Shown here in pieces: positions 7,854 through 14,846 of a DNA stretch of 22,084 nt; the stretch's first letter is position 1, and every line of letters starts with the position of its first letter. The stretch comes from Candidatus Sumerlaeota bacterium (GTDB lineage: Bacteria; Sumerlaeota; Sumerlaeia; JADFCT01). Position numbers and translations under genes: made by a program. The notes under the pieces are model-generated. The model did not search any database, was not told the origin of the DNA, and worked only from the letters and a program-made list of their open reading frames with translations. The stretch covers positions 1-22,084 of the forward strand of contig JAPLSP010000712.1 of the NCBI GenBank assembly GCA_026398575.1, given 5' to 3'.

Positions 7854-7882
7854 TTGAGGTTCATCAATGCGCGCCGGATAAT
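7854..7882 (+). promoter_or_regulatory. Candidate sigma-70-type promoter for the Dlt-like cluster
   Basis: TTGAGG (7854-7859) and GATAAT (7877-7882) are 17 bases apart, matching 4/6 and 5/6 of the consensus. The ligase ATG follows 44 bases after the -10. A TTGACA at 7841-7846 lacks a good -10 partner. No other gene is seen in 7761-7925. Confidence 0.45.
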
Positions 7883-7925
7883 TTTTACGGGGCAGCTGGC
7901 GCAATGGGAGCGAAAGACCTGAGGC

Positions 7926-9440
7926 ATGTATATTCGCAATCGCATATTGGATCTTTTTCGCAACGGCAGAGCTCGGGTATTCAGCGCCGCCAAGCAGGAG
8001 ATTACTTCCGCGCAGCTGCTGAGCAGCTTCGGCGCCATCCGCAATTATATCCGCGATCATGTCCCCGCGAAAGGGAAGGTCGCGGTTCGCCTGCCTTACG
8101 ACTACCATCAATTGCTGTGCGCCTACGCCTGCATGGAATCGGAGCGGGTCTATATTCCGCTCGAACCGGCATGGCCTGAGAATCGCATCGAGCAAATCCG
8201 CCTTTCCTCGCGCTTCGATCTGCTCATTGATGAAGCGCTTCTTCCTGAAATTTTGGCGACACCCTTCACTGGCCCGCTGGCACCCACGCCATCGCAGCCG
8301 GATGCGGAATCCATCCTGTACACGATCTATACCAGCGGTTCGACGGGCGAGCCCAAGGGCGTGATGATCTCGCGACGGGCGTATGAAAACTTTCTGCGGT
8401 TCCTGGATGGATACTATCCAGAGGTCACTCATCAGGACCGCCTGCTGATGGTCGCCAAGTTCACGTTCGACATGTCGCTGCTGGACATCGCGATGTTTCT
8501 TATTCGCGAGATGTCCATTTATTTCTCGCGCTCGAATGGCGACGCCTTCCGGCTGGCTTATGAGATCGAAGAATACGGCGTCACGTGGATTGACACGGTT
8601 CCCAACTTGGTCGTCTTATTGCTCACCGACGGGGTTTATTCGCGCGCGGATCTCTCATCGCTTCGCTTCCTGGTGATCGGCGGGGCGCGTTTCCCGTGGA
8701 AGCTGCTCGAAGACATCAAGGCCAAGCTGCCGCCGCCGTTGCTGGTGTATAATGCTTATGGTCCGACGGAGGCCACGGTTTACACTCATTTCAAGCGGCT
8801 GACGCGCAACGCCGACGAAGACGGCTATCAGGACACCGTCACGGTCGGCCAGTGCGCGATCAACGTCGAATGCCTGCTGCTGAATGCGCAAGGCGGGAAG
8901 ATAACGCAACCGCACACCCCGGGCGAAATGCTGCTCGGCGGCGCTCAACTGATGAGCGGATACTGCAACGACGCCGAGCGTACTGCGATGGTTTTGAGGG
9001 AGATCGGCGGGAAGACATACTACCGCACGGGCGACGTTGCGTTTTTCGACCGCAAGGGCGACTACTACATCACGGGGCGGATGGATGAGACCATCAAGCG
9101 CCGCGGCTATCGCATCAACCTGCTGGATATAGATTCCTACATTCACAAAATCAAAGGCGTGCAAAATTGCATCACGCTGGCGTATCCGGCGGAAAGCATC
9201 GAGCATCTGCTCATCACGGTGATCATCCCCACGCCGGGCGTCGCGCTGGAACGACATGCGCTCACGGCGGCGATGGGGCAGGACCTGGTCGAGTATCAGA
9301 TTCCGGACCTGATCGAATTCGCCGATTCCTTCCCGGTGAATAATTCGGGCAAGATCAGCCGCAGAGATTTGATGCAGCGCTATCAGCCGGTCGCCGACGC
9401 CGCCATCAGCGAGCTCCAACTGACCAGCAAGAATACATAA
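7926..9440 (+). CDS. DltA-like adenylating ligase (amino acid--carrier protein ligase)
   Basis: This 504-residue ANL-superfamily enzyme should activate an acid with ATP and load it onto the carrier protein encoded next. Motifs in order are A3 T-S-G-S-T-G-E-P-K-G (136-145), F-T-F-D-M-S with D182, A5 N-A-Y-G-P-T-E (276-282), A7 Y-R-T-G-D (about residue 363), A8 R-R-G-Y-R-I-N, and the A10 lysine K476 in N-N-S-G-K-I-S-R-R-D. D182 sits where amino-acid-activating domains hold the substrate amino group, which favours an amino acid. The length and single-domain layout fit DltA. The DltA pocket motif with C-G-E is replaced by V-I-G-G-A-R-F-P, so D-alanine cannot be assumed. The ATG is preceded only by a weak GAGG very close to the start. 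Confidence 0.85.
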   Translation: MYIRNRILDLFRNGRARVFSAAKQEITSAQLLSSFGAIRNYIRDHVPAKGKVAVRLPYDYHQLLCAYACMESERVYIPLEPAWPENRIEQIRLSSRFDLLIDEALLPEILATPFTGPLAPTPSQPDAESILYTIYTSGSTGEPKGVMISRRAYENFLRFLDGYYPEVTHQDRLLMVAKFTFDMSLLDIAMFLIREMSIYFSRSNGDAFRLAYEIEEYGVTWIDTVPNLVVLLLTDGVYSRADLSSLRFLVIGGARFPWKLLEDIKAKLPPPLLVYNAYGPTEATVYTHFKRLTRNADEDGYQDTVTVGQCAINVECLLLNAQGGKITQPHTPGEMLLGGAQLMSGYCNDAERTAMVLREIGGKTYYRTGDVAFFDRKGDYYITGRMDETIKRRGYRINLLDIDSYIHKIKGVQNCITLAYPAESIEHLLITVIIPTPGVALERHALTAAMGQDLVEYQIPDLIEFADSFPVNNSGKISRRDLMQRYQPVADAAISELQLTSKNT

Positions 9441-9646
9441 TGTAAAATGTAAAATGAGAAATGAGAAATGAGAAAAGCAAATGAGAAATGAAAAATGAGA
9501 AATGAGAAATGTAAAATGAGAAATGGAAAATGAGAAATGTAAAATGACAATCCATCCCGGCAACGGTATTATTCAGCTCTGTGTTATTTGCCTACCGCGC
9601 GCGGGCTCATTTTCAATTTCTCATTTCTCATTTTACACTTTACATT
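9439..9646. repeat. ATGAGAA-type tandem repeats forming a long inverted repeat
   Basis: From 9441 to 9546 the sequence is a run of ATGAGAA, ATGTAAA and similar 7-10 base units. A shorter block of the complementary sequence lies at 9607-9646. Arms 9439-9468 and 9617-9646 are complementary over 30 bases with one mismatch. The whole sits between the ligase and carrier-protein genes and starts at the ligase stop codon, so the transcript could fold into a large AU-rich hairpin just before the carrier-protein gene. Confidence 0.8.
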
Positions 9647-9665
9647 GATAACAAGGACCCAGCAC

Positions 9666-9908
9666 ATGACCCGGAGTGAAATCACAGACCGCCTGACCCT
9701 GGTGTTCCGAAATATTTTTTCGGACAACTCCCTGACCTTATTCGACGAGATGAAGGCCCGGGACGTCGCGTCGTGGGATTCGATGAACAACGTGCGGCTT
9801 GTCCTGGCCATCGAGGCGGAGTTCGGCATCAAGTTCAGCCTGCGCGAAATCAACAACCTTCAGAACGTCGGCGCGCTGCTGAGCCTGATGGAGAAAAAGA
9901 TCCGTTAA
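9666..9908 (+). CDS. Acyl carrier protein (DltC-like)
   Basis: The 80-residue protein is a stand-alone carrier. S39 in S-W-D-S-M-N-N-V-R-L-V-L-A-I-E is the expected 4'-phosphopantetheine site (D-S-M instead of the usual D-S-L), followed by the typical E-A-E-F-G-I-K-F. The frame extends upstream to 9588, but that part is only translated repeat. I chose 9666 because AAGGA lies 8 bases upstream and the protein then has normal carrier length. It would take the activated acid from the ligase and deliver it to the MBOAT protein. A phosphopantetheinyl transferase is not in the window. Confidence 0.88.
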   Translation: MTRSEITDRLTLVFRNIFSDNSLTLFDEMKARDVASWDSMNNVRLVLAIEAEFGIKFSLREINNLQNVGALLSLMEKKIR

Positions 9909-9983
9909 GCAGTCATACTTGAGATTATGATCTCATAGATATCTCGCAAATTCTCATGCAGGAAGAGTAGATTCATGCGGATA

Positions 9984-10130
9984 GGAGCGGCGCCAGCTTT
10001 TGGAGTATAAGAGCGGAGATTCTCGCTCCGCTGCGAACTCCCGCTTGCCGCCTTCTTTTTAGCGCCAGGGCCATTGAATCGCCAAAAAGAAGGCGGCAAG
10101 CCTCCTTACTCCAAAAGCTGGCGCCGCTCC
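9984..10130. repeat. Nested 147-bp palindromic element inside the Dlt-like cluster
   Basis: The outer arms 9984-10007 and 10107-10130 are perfectly complementary over 24 bases (GGAGCGGCGCCAGCTTTTGG...). Inner arms 10043-10064 and 10080-10101 match at 21 of 22 (GCTTGCCGCCTTCTTTTT...). Between them on the left side is a smaller GAGCG...CGCTC hairpin. It looks like a mobile palindromic (MITE- or REP-like) unit. It fills most of the 298-base gap between the carrier-protein and MBOAT genes; no ORF or RNA gene is seen in the rest of the gap. Confidence 0.85.
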
Positions 10131-10206
10131 TGAGCGCATTGTTTTCGTCGCTTGGGCAAAAATACGTCACTGGATTTATGACTCGGAGCACTAAGCCGCC
10201 AACCCC

Positions 10207-11439
10207 ATGCAAGTATGCAGCATTGAGTTCATTTCAGCCGTCGCCATCCTGGCGGCGTTTTATTTTTATCTGCCCTCGGTTTTGTGGCGGCAGGCGCTGC
10301 TTGCGTGCCTGAGCGCCGTCTGCCTTTATCTCCTGATGCCCAACTGGGAATCGTCCGCCGTGCTGGGCGCGGTTTTGCTCAGCGGGTATGGAACGGGCAA
10401 GTTGCTGCGCAAGCATCCGAGCAAAATCATCCTCTCGATTTACCTTATCCTGTTGGTGGCGGCTTTTGTTTACCTGAAGAAGTACACCTTCCTGCAATGG
10501 CTTTACCCCCGGATTGTATTCGCAAACATGCTCTCTACGGTGGGGCTGAGTTATATTCTCTTTCGCCAGATTCATTTCCTGATCGAGCAAATCCAGGGCG
10601 CCGAAGAACCGCTCAGCCTTTGGCGCTACCTCAATTATCAGCTGAACATCTTCTCGCTTTTATCCGGCCCCATCACCCGCTATCACGAATTTCTGGAGGA
10701 TTGGGATCGCCTGGAACCTTTATTCGATTCCGGCTACGATCTGCTGAAGGCGTTTGGCCGGATATGGATCGGCGTCATCAAAATCACGATCATCTCCACC
10801 TGGCTTTGGGATCTATATCAAGGATGCAACTTCCTATGGGCGGCGCAAGCTCCCAAGGCCATCCCGAACCTTTATCTGACGCTGGCGACGATTTTTTATC
10901 TCTATCCGCTTTATATCTACTTCAACTTTTCGGGATACTGCGACATCGTGATCGGAGGCGGATATCTGTTGGGTCTTCGCATCCCCGAGAACTTCAACTC
11001 TCCTTTCCTGTCGCGCAATCTGATCGAATTCTGGACCCGGTGGCATATCACATTGGGCCTTTGGATTCGCGATTATCTCTATACGCCCATGCTGATGAGC
11101 GCGCTAAGGCGCTGGCCCAGGAAGGGCGTCAACCTGGCGTTCCTGTTTTATTTTGTGGCGTTCTTCCTCGCGGGTGTTTGGCATGGTTCCACCTCGAACT
11201 TCATCATCTACGGCCTGCTTCATGGTTTCGGGTTGTCCGTGGCGAAGCTGTGGGAGATGCTGATCACACGTCTGTGGGGGCGCGAAGGATTTTTGCGCTA
11301 TCTTCAGATGTGGCCCATCCGCTTGGCGGCCATTTTGCTGACCATCCATTATTTTTGCTTCACTTGCGTGATTTTCGGTCTGGATATAGACTCATTCAAT
11401 CGTCTTGCAGGCCGCGTGATAGACGCGTTTGTAAAATGA
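10207..11439 (+). CDS. MBOAT acyltransferase (DltB/AlgI-like)
   Basis: The 410-residue integral membrane protein has many hydrophobic segments (for example ~5-24, 29-45, 74-90, 105-125, 185-203, 223-240, 308-324). It carries the MBOAT core: Y-I-Y-F-N-F-S-G-Y-C-D-I (237-248), P-E-N-F-N-S-P-F-L-S-R-N (260-271), F-W-T-R-W-H-I-T-L-G (275-284) and G-V-W-H-G-S (323-328). H280 and H326 fit the two conserved histidines of DltB-type enzymes. It should move the acyl group from the carrier protein towards the outside. AlgI-type O-acetyltransferases share the fold, but the neighbouring ligase, carrier and microprotein favour the Dlt type. No clear ribosome binding site precedes the ATG. Confidence 0.9.
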   Translation: MQVCSIEFISAVAILAAFYFYLPSVLWRQALLACLSAVCLYLLMPNWESSAVLGAVLLSGYGTGKLLRKHPSKIILSIYLILLVAAFVYLKKYTFLQWLYPRIVFANMLSTVGLSYILFRQIHFLIEQIQGAEEPLSLWRYLNYQLNIFSLLSGPITRYHEFLEDWDRLEPLFDSGYDLLKAFGRIWIGVIKITIISTWLWDLYQGCNFLWAAQAPKAIPNLYLTLATIFYLYPLYIYFNFSGYCDIVIGGGYLLGLRIPENFNSPFLSRNLIEFWTRWHITLGLWIRDYLYTPMLMSALRRWPRKGVNLAFLFYFVAFFLAGVWHGSTSNFIIYGLLHGFGLSVAKLWEMLITRLWGREGFLRYLQMWPIRLAAILLTIHYFCFTCVIFGLDIDSFNRLAGRVIDAFVK

Positions 11440-11466
11440 CCCTTTGATAAAGGAATTCATCGCCAC

Positions 11467-11610
11467 ATGTGGATCATGGAGAAATTTGACGATATCGGAC
11501 GGCGCCATCCAGGTTTGGCGCTGGCGGTCGTTGTGTTGTTGGGGTTGGTTGCCGTCTTTAGCCTGATCAGCCAGCTTGAGACGCAAATCCTGCTCTATGA
11601 AGGATTCTAA
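11467..11610 (+). CDS. DltX-like single-TM microprotein ending in Y-E-G-F
   Basis: A 47-residue protein lies between the MBOAT and DltD-like genes. The N-terminus is charged (K6, R12, R13), residues 16-34 form one hydrophobic helix, and the tail ends L-L-Y-E-G-F with Y44 four residues from the end. By the positive-inside rule the C-terminus faces the periplasm. Gram-positive DltX proteins are ~50 residues, have one TM and end F-I-Y-N-E-F. Their tyrosine is reported to carry D-alanine between DltB and DltD. Size, topology, tail and position fit that role here, although DltX in Gram-positives is usually upstream of dltA. AAAGGA lies 12-13 bases before the ATG; ATG 11476 is an alternative start. 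The 3' end overlaps the next gene by 14 bases. Low sequence identity makes this an inference. Confidence 0.72.
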   Translation: MWIMEKFDDIGRRHPGLALAVVVLLGLVAVFSLISQLETQILLYEGF

Positions 11611-12637
11611 GACAGTGAACACGCAGATGGCATCCAAGCGGCGCATTCATCTCCTCGTGACGCTCTCGCAGTTGGCGTTCGTACTGGGCTTGTTTCCGGG
11701 TCTCTATGCCCTGAGCAGTTCCGGCTGGATGAGGAATTGGCTTGCCGAAAAAGACACGGAGAACTGGAGGGAGCACAAGCGGCGGGGCGTGCTGGCGGGA
11801 CCGTATGCCAGCAACTTGAATCAGCTTAATCTGGAAAATGTCTATCAGCCGGATTTCTGCTCCAAAAAGGTGTATGTTCTCGGAACGTGCAATGTGGAGG
11901 ATTTCTTCGATATCACGCAGCTATCGCCCTCGCAGCGCCAACGGGTTGAAATGCTGGCGCTGGCCAGATGCGATCTGATTGATTTGCGCAACCTGGTGGA
12001 CTGGCTGAGGAGGGATTTCGGTTTCGGGCAAAAATTCGACGAACATACCCTGATCATTCTTGGCGTGAATTCCGACGACGCCGGGCTTCATGGCGATCCG
12101 TTCCTTCGGATTTCGTTCGAGGCGTCGGGGCTCTATGATTTTTCGAAAGATGAAAAGATAACCACGCGGCATATCAGCGAGCCGCTGAGATGGTGGCGCC
12201 TGATGCGCGCGCGAACGGCCAATTTCATCATTCGGATGCAATCGCTTCAAGCGGCCCGACCGCAGACAAGGCCCAAAGGGCCCGATCTGGATATGAGCAT
12301 TGCGATCACGCCGCGGCAGTTGGCGGCCTATCGCCAATTGCTCGAGAATTTGATCTCGACGCGCGCCACCGTCAAAGTCGTCTTCTATCCGCTGGGCAGC
12401 TGGTTCAAAACGCCGCGCCGCGCCGACGTCCGGCGTCAGATGATGGAAATCGCCCGCCAATACAAGTTGGACATCCTCGATCTGACCGACGTGGTTCCGG
12501 ATGACGGATTTATGGATTCAACTCATCTGGCGATGGAAGGCGTGAAGAAAACTCACCCACTGGTTTTTCCAATGATCCAATCGGCGCTGTCCGATGCGCC
12601 GCTCCCTTCCCCTTCCCGCGCCGCCAACCTCCCATAA
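11597..12637 (+). CDS. DltD-like membrane-anchored SGNH protein with Cys at the nucleophile site
   Basis: From ATG 11597 the protein has 346 residues. A TTG 21 bases upstream is in frame, but the ATG gives the classic overlap with the microprotein stop. Residues ~16-40 form an N-terminal membrane anchor and the rest should be periplasmic. SGNH-type blocks can be traced: V-Y-V-L-G-T-C-N (92-99) at the nucleophile turn, I-L-G-V-N-S-D-D (154-161, like the G-x-N-D block) and F-M-D-S-T-H (305-310) as the D-x-x-H block. The nucleophile position holds C98 instead of Ser. By analogy with DltD it would transfer the group to its polymer. The last ~13 residues (P-L-P-S-P-S-R-A-A-N-L-P) lead into a tandem repeat that supplies the stop codon. 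The SGNH assignment rests on motif order, not on overall similarity. Confidence 0.7.
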   Translation: MKDSKTVNTQMASKRRIHLLVTLSQLAFVLGLFPGLYALSSSGWMRNWLAEKDTENWREHKRRGVLAGPYASNLNQLNLENVYQPDFCSKKVYVLGTCNVEDFFDITQLSPSQRQRVEMLALARCDLIDLRNLVDWLRRDFGFGQKFDEHTLIILGVNSDDAGLHGDPFLRISFEASGLYDFSKDEKITTRHISEPLRWWRLMRARTANFIIRMQSLQAARPQTRPKGPDLDMSIAITPRQLAAYRQLLENLISTRATVKVVFYPLGSWFKTPRRADVRRQMMEIARQYKLDILDLTDVVPDDGFMDSTHLAMEGVKKTHPLVFPMIQSALSDAPLPSPSRAANLP

Positions 12638-12671
12638 CTCCCATAACTCCCATCCCTCCCATCTCTCCCAT
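12629..12671. repeat. CTCCCAT-based 9-bp tandem repeat
   Basis: Units CTCCCATAA, CTCCCATAA, CTCCCATCC, CTCCCATCT and CTCCCATG follow each other. The first unit provides the TAA of the DltD-like gene. The array fills the 37-base gap between two convergent genes. Confidence 0.8.
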
Positions 12672-12674
12672 GCT

Positions 12675-13667
12675 TCACGGCTTATAAAGCTGCGCCGCGT
12701 TTTCGGGCGTGACCGCCTGCGATTGCATCAGATATTCCTTCTCCGGCTTGAAGCGCGGTTCGTGGATGATCTTGTTGGCGATTTCGATGGCTTTGTCCAC
12801 GCACAGCGGATAAACGAAAGTGGCCGCCAGCACGCCGTCCATGACCTTCTTGATGCCGCCTGCTTCGCCGCCCAGGCCGTCCACTCCGACGAAGAACATT
12901 TCTTTCTCGCGGCCCTTAGCCTTGGCGGCAAGATAGGCGCCCACCGCCATCGGGTCGTTGTGCCCATAGACGCAGTCAATCTTCGGCAGGGCGGCCAATG
13001 CCTCGATCATCCGATCCATGCCCTTGCCTTGCAGCCAGTCAGCCACAGGATTGGCTGCCACTTTGATGTCGGGATATTTGTCGAGGATCTCGTGCGCCCC
13101 TGCCTGCCGGTTGATTTCTCCCTCCACGCCTTTGAGGCCGCTGATCTCGACGATGACGCCTTTGGGCGCGCCGTTTTTCTCGGTCAGCTTCTTGACGATG
13201 AACTCGCCGGCCAGCTTGCCGATCGCGCGATTGTCGCATTTGATATAGGACGTATAGTTGGGCTCCATAATATCCCGTTCCAGGCAGAGCGTCGGGATGC
13301 CTGCGTCCATCGCCTTCTTCATCACCGGCGTCAGCGGCGCGCGCTCATTCGGCGCCACGATCAGCACCGCCGGTTTTTCGCGGATCGCCGTTTCGATCTC
13401 GGAGATTTGCTTGGCGTTGTCCTGCTGCGCGTCCATGATCGTCAGTCTGACATCGGGGATCTTGGCGACGAGCTGCCGCATCAGCTCGTTTTGCGCCGCC
13501 CGGTAAGGCTCGGCGTTGTTGCACTGGCTGAAGACGATGAGAAATTTCTTCTGCCCCGCCGCAACGCCCTTCTCCTCGCTTTTCCCGCATCCTCCCATCG
13601 CCGCAAGCGCCATTCCGATTGCTACCACAAACATCCAATTGAGCGTGCATTTCATTACCTTGTTCAT
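12675..13667 (-). CDS. Sugar ABC transporter substrate-binding lipoprotein (RbsB/XylF-like)
   Basis: The 330-residue periplasmic binding protein belongs to the Peripla_BP_4 sugar family. A signal peptide (~1-26) ends at A-M-G-G-C with C27 as the likely lipidated cysteine. The mature part begins K-K-F-L-I-V-F-S-Q-C-N-N-A-E-P-Y-R and contains I-S-E-I-E-T-A-I-R-E-K-P-A-V-L-I-V-A-P, the usual first-lobe motif, and Y-G-H-N-D-P-M-A-V-G-A-Y, typical of the second lobe. It should deliver a sugar to the permease and ATPase encoded upstream on the same strand. Which sugar cannot be read from sequence. It has the strongest ribosome binding site in the window. The 48-base gap to the permease fits one operon. 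Confidence 0.92.
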   Translation of the reverse strand: MNKVMKCTLNWMFVVAIGMALAAMGGCGKSEEKGVAAGQKKFLIVFSQCNNAEPYRAAQNELMRQLVAKIPDVRLTIMDAQQDNAKQISEIETAIREKPAVLIVAPNERAPLTPVMKKAMDAGIPTLCLERDIMEPNYTSYIKCDNRAIGKLAGEFIVKKLTEKNGAPKGVIVEISGLKGVEGEINRQAGAHEILDKYPDIKVAANPVADWLQGKGMDRMIEALAALPKIDCVYGHNDPMAVGAYLAAKAKGREKEMFFVGVDGLGGEAGGIKKVMDGVLAATFVYPLCVDKAIEIANKIIHEPRFKPEKEYLMQSQAVTPENAAQLYKP

Positions 13668-13670
13668 TTT

Positions 13671-13678
13671 CTCCTCCT
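13671..13678 (-). promoter_or_regulatory. Strong ribosome binding site of the substrate-binding protein
   Basis: AGGAGGAG on the minus strand ends 3 bases before the ATG at 13667. It is far better than the sites of the other importer genes, consistent with the binding protein being made in excess. Confidence 0.8.
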
Positions 13679-13715
13679 AAGTGGTCGGTTTTACCCGGGC
13701 TTCTCGCCATGGGCT

Positions 13716-14726
13716 TCAGCCGTTTGTTGTCTTTCTCGATTGCAGCCACACCGCCAATACAATAATCACCGCCTTGATCATCAACTCCACATTGGTATCC
13801 ACCATCCGCAGACGCAGGATGTTTGTCAGGATGCCCATGATCAACGTCCCAATAATAGTCCCGGAGATGGAGCCTTTTCCACCGGAAAGACTCGTGCCGC
13901 CGATCACCACGGCGGCGATGGCTTCCAATTCATAGCCGACGCCGTCGTTCGGATTGCCCTGATGGCACTGCGCCGAATGGACCACTCCGGCCAGACCGGA
14001 AAGCAAACCGCACAGCGTATAGACCATGATCTTGCGCCACGCGATGGGGAGCCCCGCATAAGCGGCGGCCTGCTCATTGTCGCCGATGGCTCGCACATGC
14101 CGCCCAAACACGGTGCGGCTGAGCAGCACGGCGAAGATGATCGCCAGCGCCGCAAAGCAGCCGATTACCACGGCTTTCTCCGAAAGAATATTTGAAAAGA
14201 TCGCCGTGACGTCATTGCCGAAGCCAAAGTCTATGTTGGTATTGTTCGTGAGCCATTTAGCCAATCCGCGCAAACCCAGCATGGTGGCCAGCGTTACGAT
14301 GAACGGCTGCACGCGAAGGCACGAGATGACCACGCCGTTCACCGCTCCCGCCGCCGCCGAAACCGCCAGCGCGACCGCGACCGCCAGAACGATATGCCCG
14401 GTTATTCCGACGCCCGGCGCCCAGCGCGTGAGCGCGAGCGCCGTCACCGACGCCGACAGCGCCAACATGCTGCCGACCGACAGGTCAATGCCGCCCGACA
14501 GGATGACAAACGTCATGGCAATGGCGATGATGCCGATTTCGGAAACCTGCCGCAGGACATCGGTGAGATTGCCGATCTGGAGGAAGATCAACGAGCCGTC
14601 AGTCGAGCGTGGACTCAGGATGATCGCCATCACGATCAACCCCAGCAGCCCGGCGGCGCTTTGCAGTTTGCGGAGATGTCGAAATATTGGATGGCTGAGT
14701 GTCATGGGCAATTCCAAATTCTGCAT
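13716..14726 (-). CDS. Sugar ABC transporter permease (RbsC-like)
   Basis: The 336-residue membrane protein belongs to the BPD_transp_2 family of ribose/xylose/galactose importers. Features include the hydrophobic A-M-T-F-V-I-L-S-G-G-I-D-L-S-V-G-S-M segment, R-A-I-G-D-N-E-Q-A-A-A-Y-A-G-L, and A-A-V-V-I-G-G-T-S-L-S-G-G-K-G-S near the C-terminus, which are hallmark RbsC motifs. The frame is open upstream to 14819, but those 31 residues (P-C-P-S-V-P-V-R-A-R-P) are translated 10-bp repeat, so I start at 14726. ATG 14705, preceded by TTGGA, is an equally possible start. It lies between the ATPase and binding-protein genes of the same operon. Confidence 0.9.
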   Translation of the reverse strand: MQNLELPMTLSHPIFRHLRKLQSAAGLLGLIVMAIILSPRSTDGSLIFLQIGNLTDVLRQVSEIGIIAIAMTFVILSGGIDLSVGSMLALSASVTALALTRWAPGVGITGHIVLAVAVALAVSAAAGAVNGVVISCLRVQPFIVTLATMLGLRGLAKWLTNNTNIDFGFGNDVTAIFSNILSEKAVVIGCFAALAIIFAVLLSRTVFGRHVRAIGDNEQAAAYAGLPIAWRKIMVYTLCGLLSGLAGVVHSAQCHQGNPNDGVGYELEAIAAVVIGGTSLSGGKGSISGTIIGTLIMGILTNILRLRMVDTNVELMIKAVIIVLAVWLQSRKTTNG

Positions 14727-14740
14727 AGTCGGGTCTTTTG

Positions 14741-14820
14741 GGCGGGCACGGACGGGCACGGACGGGCACGGACAGGCACGGACTGACACGGACAGACACG
14801 GACTGGCACGGACGGGCACG
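14741..14820. repeat. 10-bp minisatellite (GGCACGGACG-type), eight units
   Basis: Eight consecutive 10-bp units of the form GAC(G/A/T)G(G/A)CACG fill most of the gap between the ATPase stop (14847) and the permease start. The array is open in the permease frame, so its length could affect spacing, translation coupling or an N-terminal extension. Confidence 0.9.
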
Positions 14821-14846
14821 GACAGATGACCGACAAAAAGGAAGCG

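Noticed and set aside
7772..8044. Minus-strand ORF with several cysteines (C-Q-C-R-C)
   Set aside because: It overlaps the promoter region and 5' end of the ligase, with no start signal and no known family.
8655..9563. 302-codon minus-strand ORF
   Set aside because: It is antisense to the ligase; its N-terminus (F-S-F-S-I-S-H-F) is only translated ATGAGAA repeat.
10284..11447. 387-codon plus-strand ORF overlapping the MBOAT gene
   Set aside because: The MBOAT frame has the family motifs; this overlapping frame is Arg/Pro/His-rich and has none.
12594..14195. 533-codon plus-strand ORF
   Set aside because: It is antisense to the binding protein and permease, both clear family members; its product is His/Arg-rich with no motif. 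High GC opens shadow frames.
14741..14820. CRISPR-like array
   Set aside because: The 10-bp units are contiguous with no unique spacers; no cas genes are nearby.
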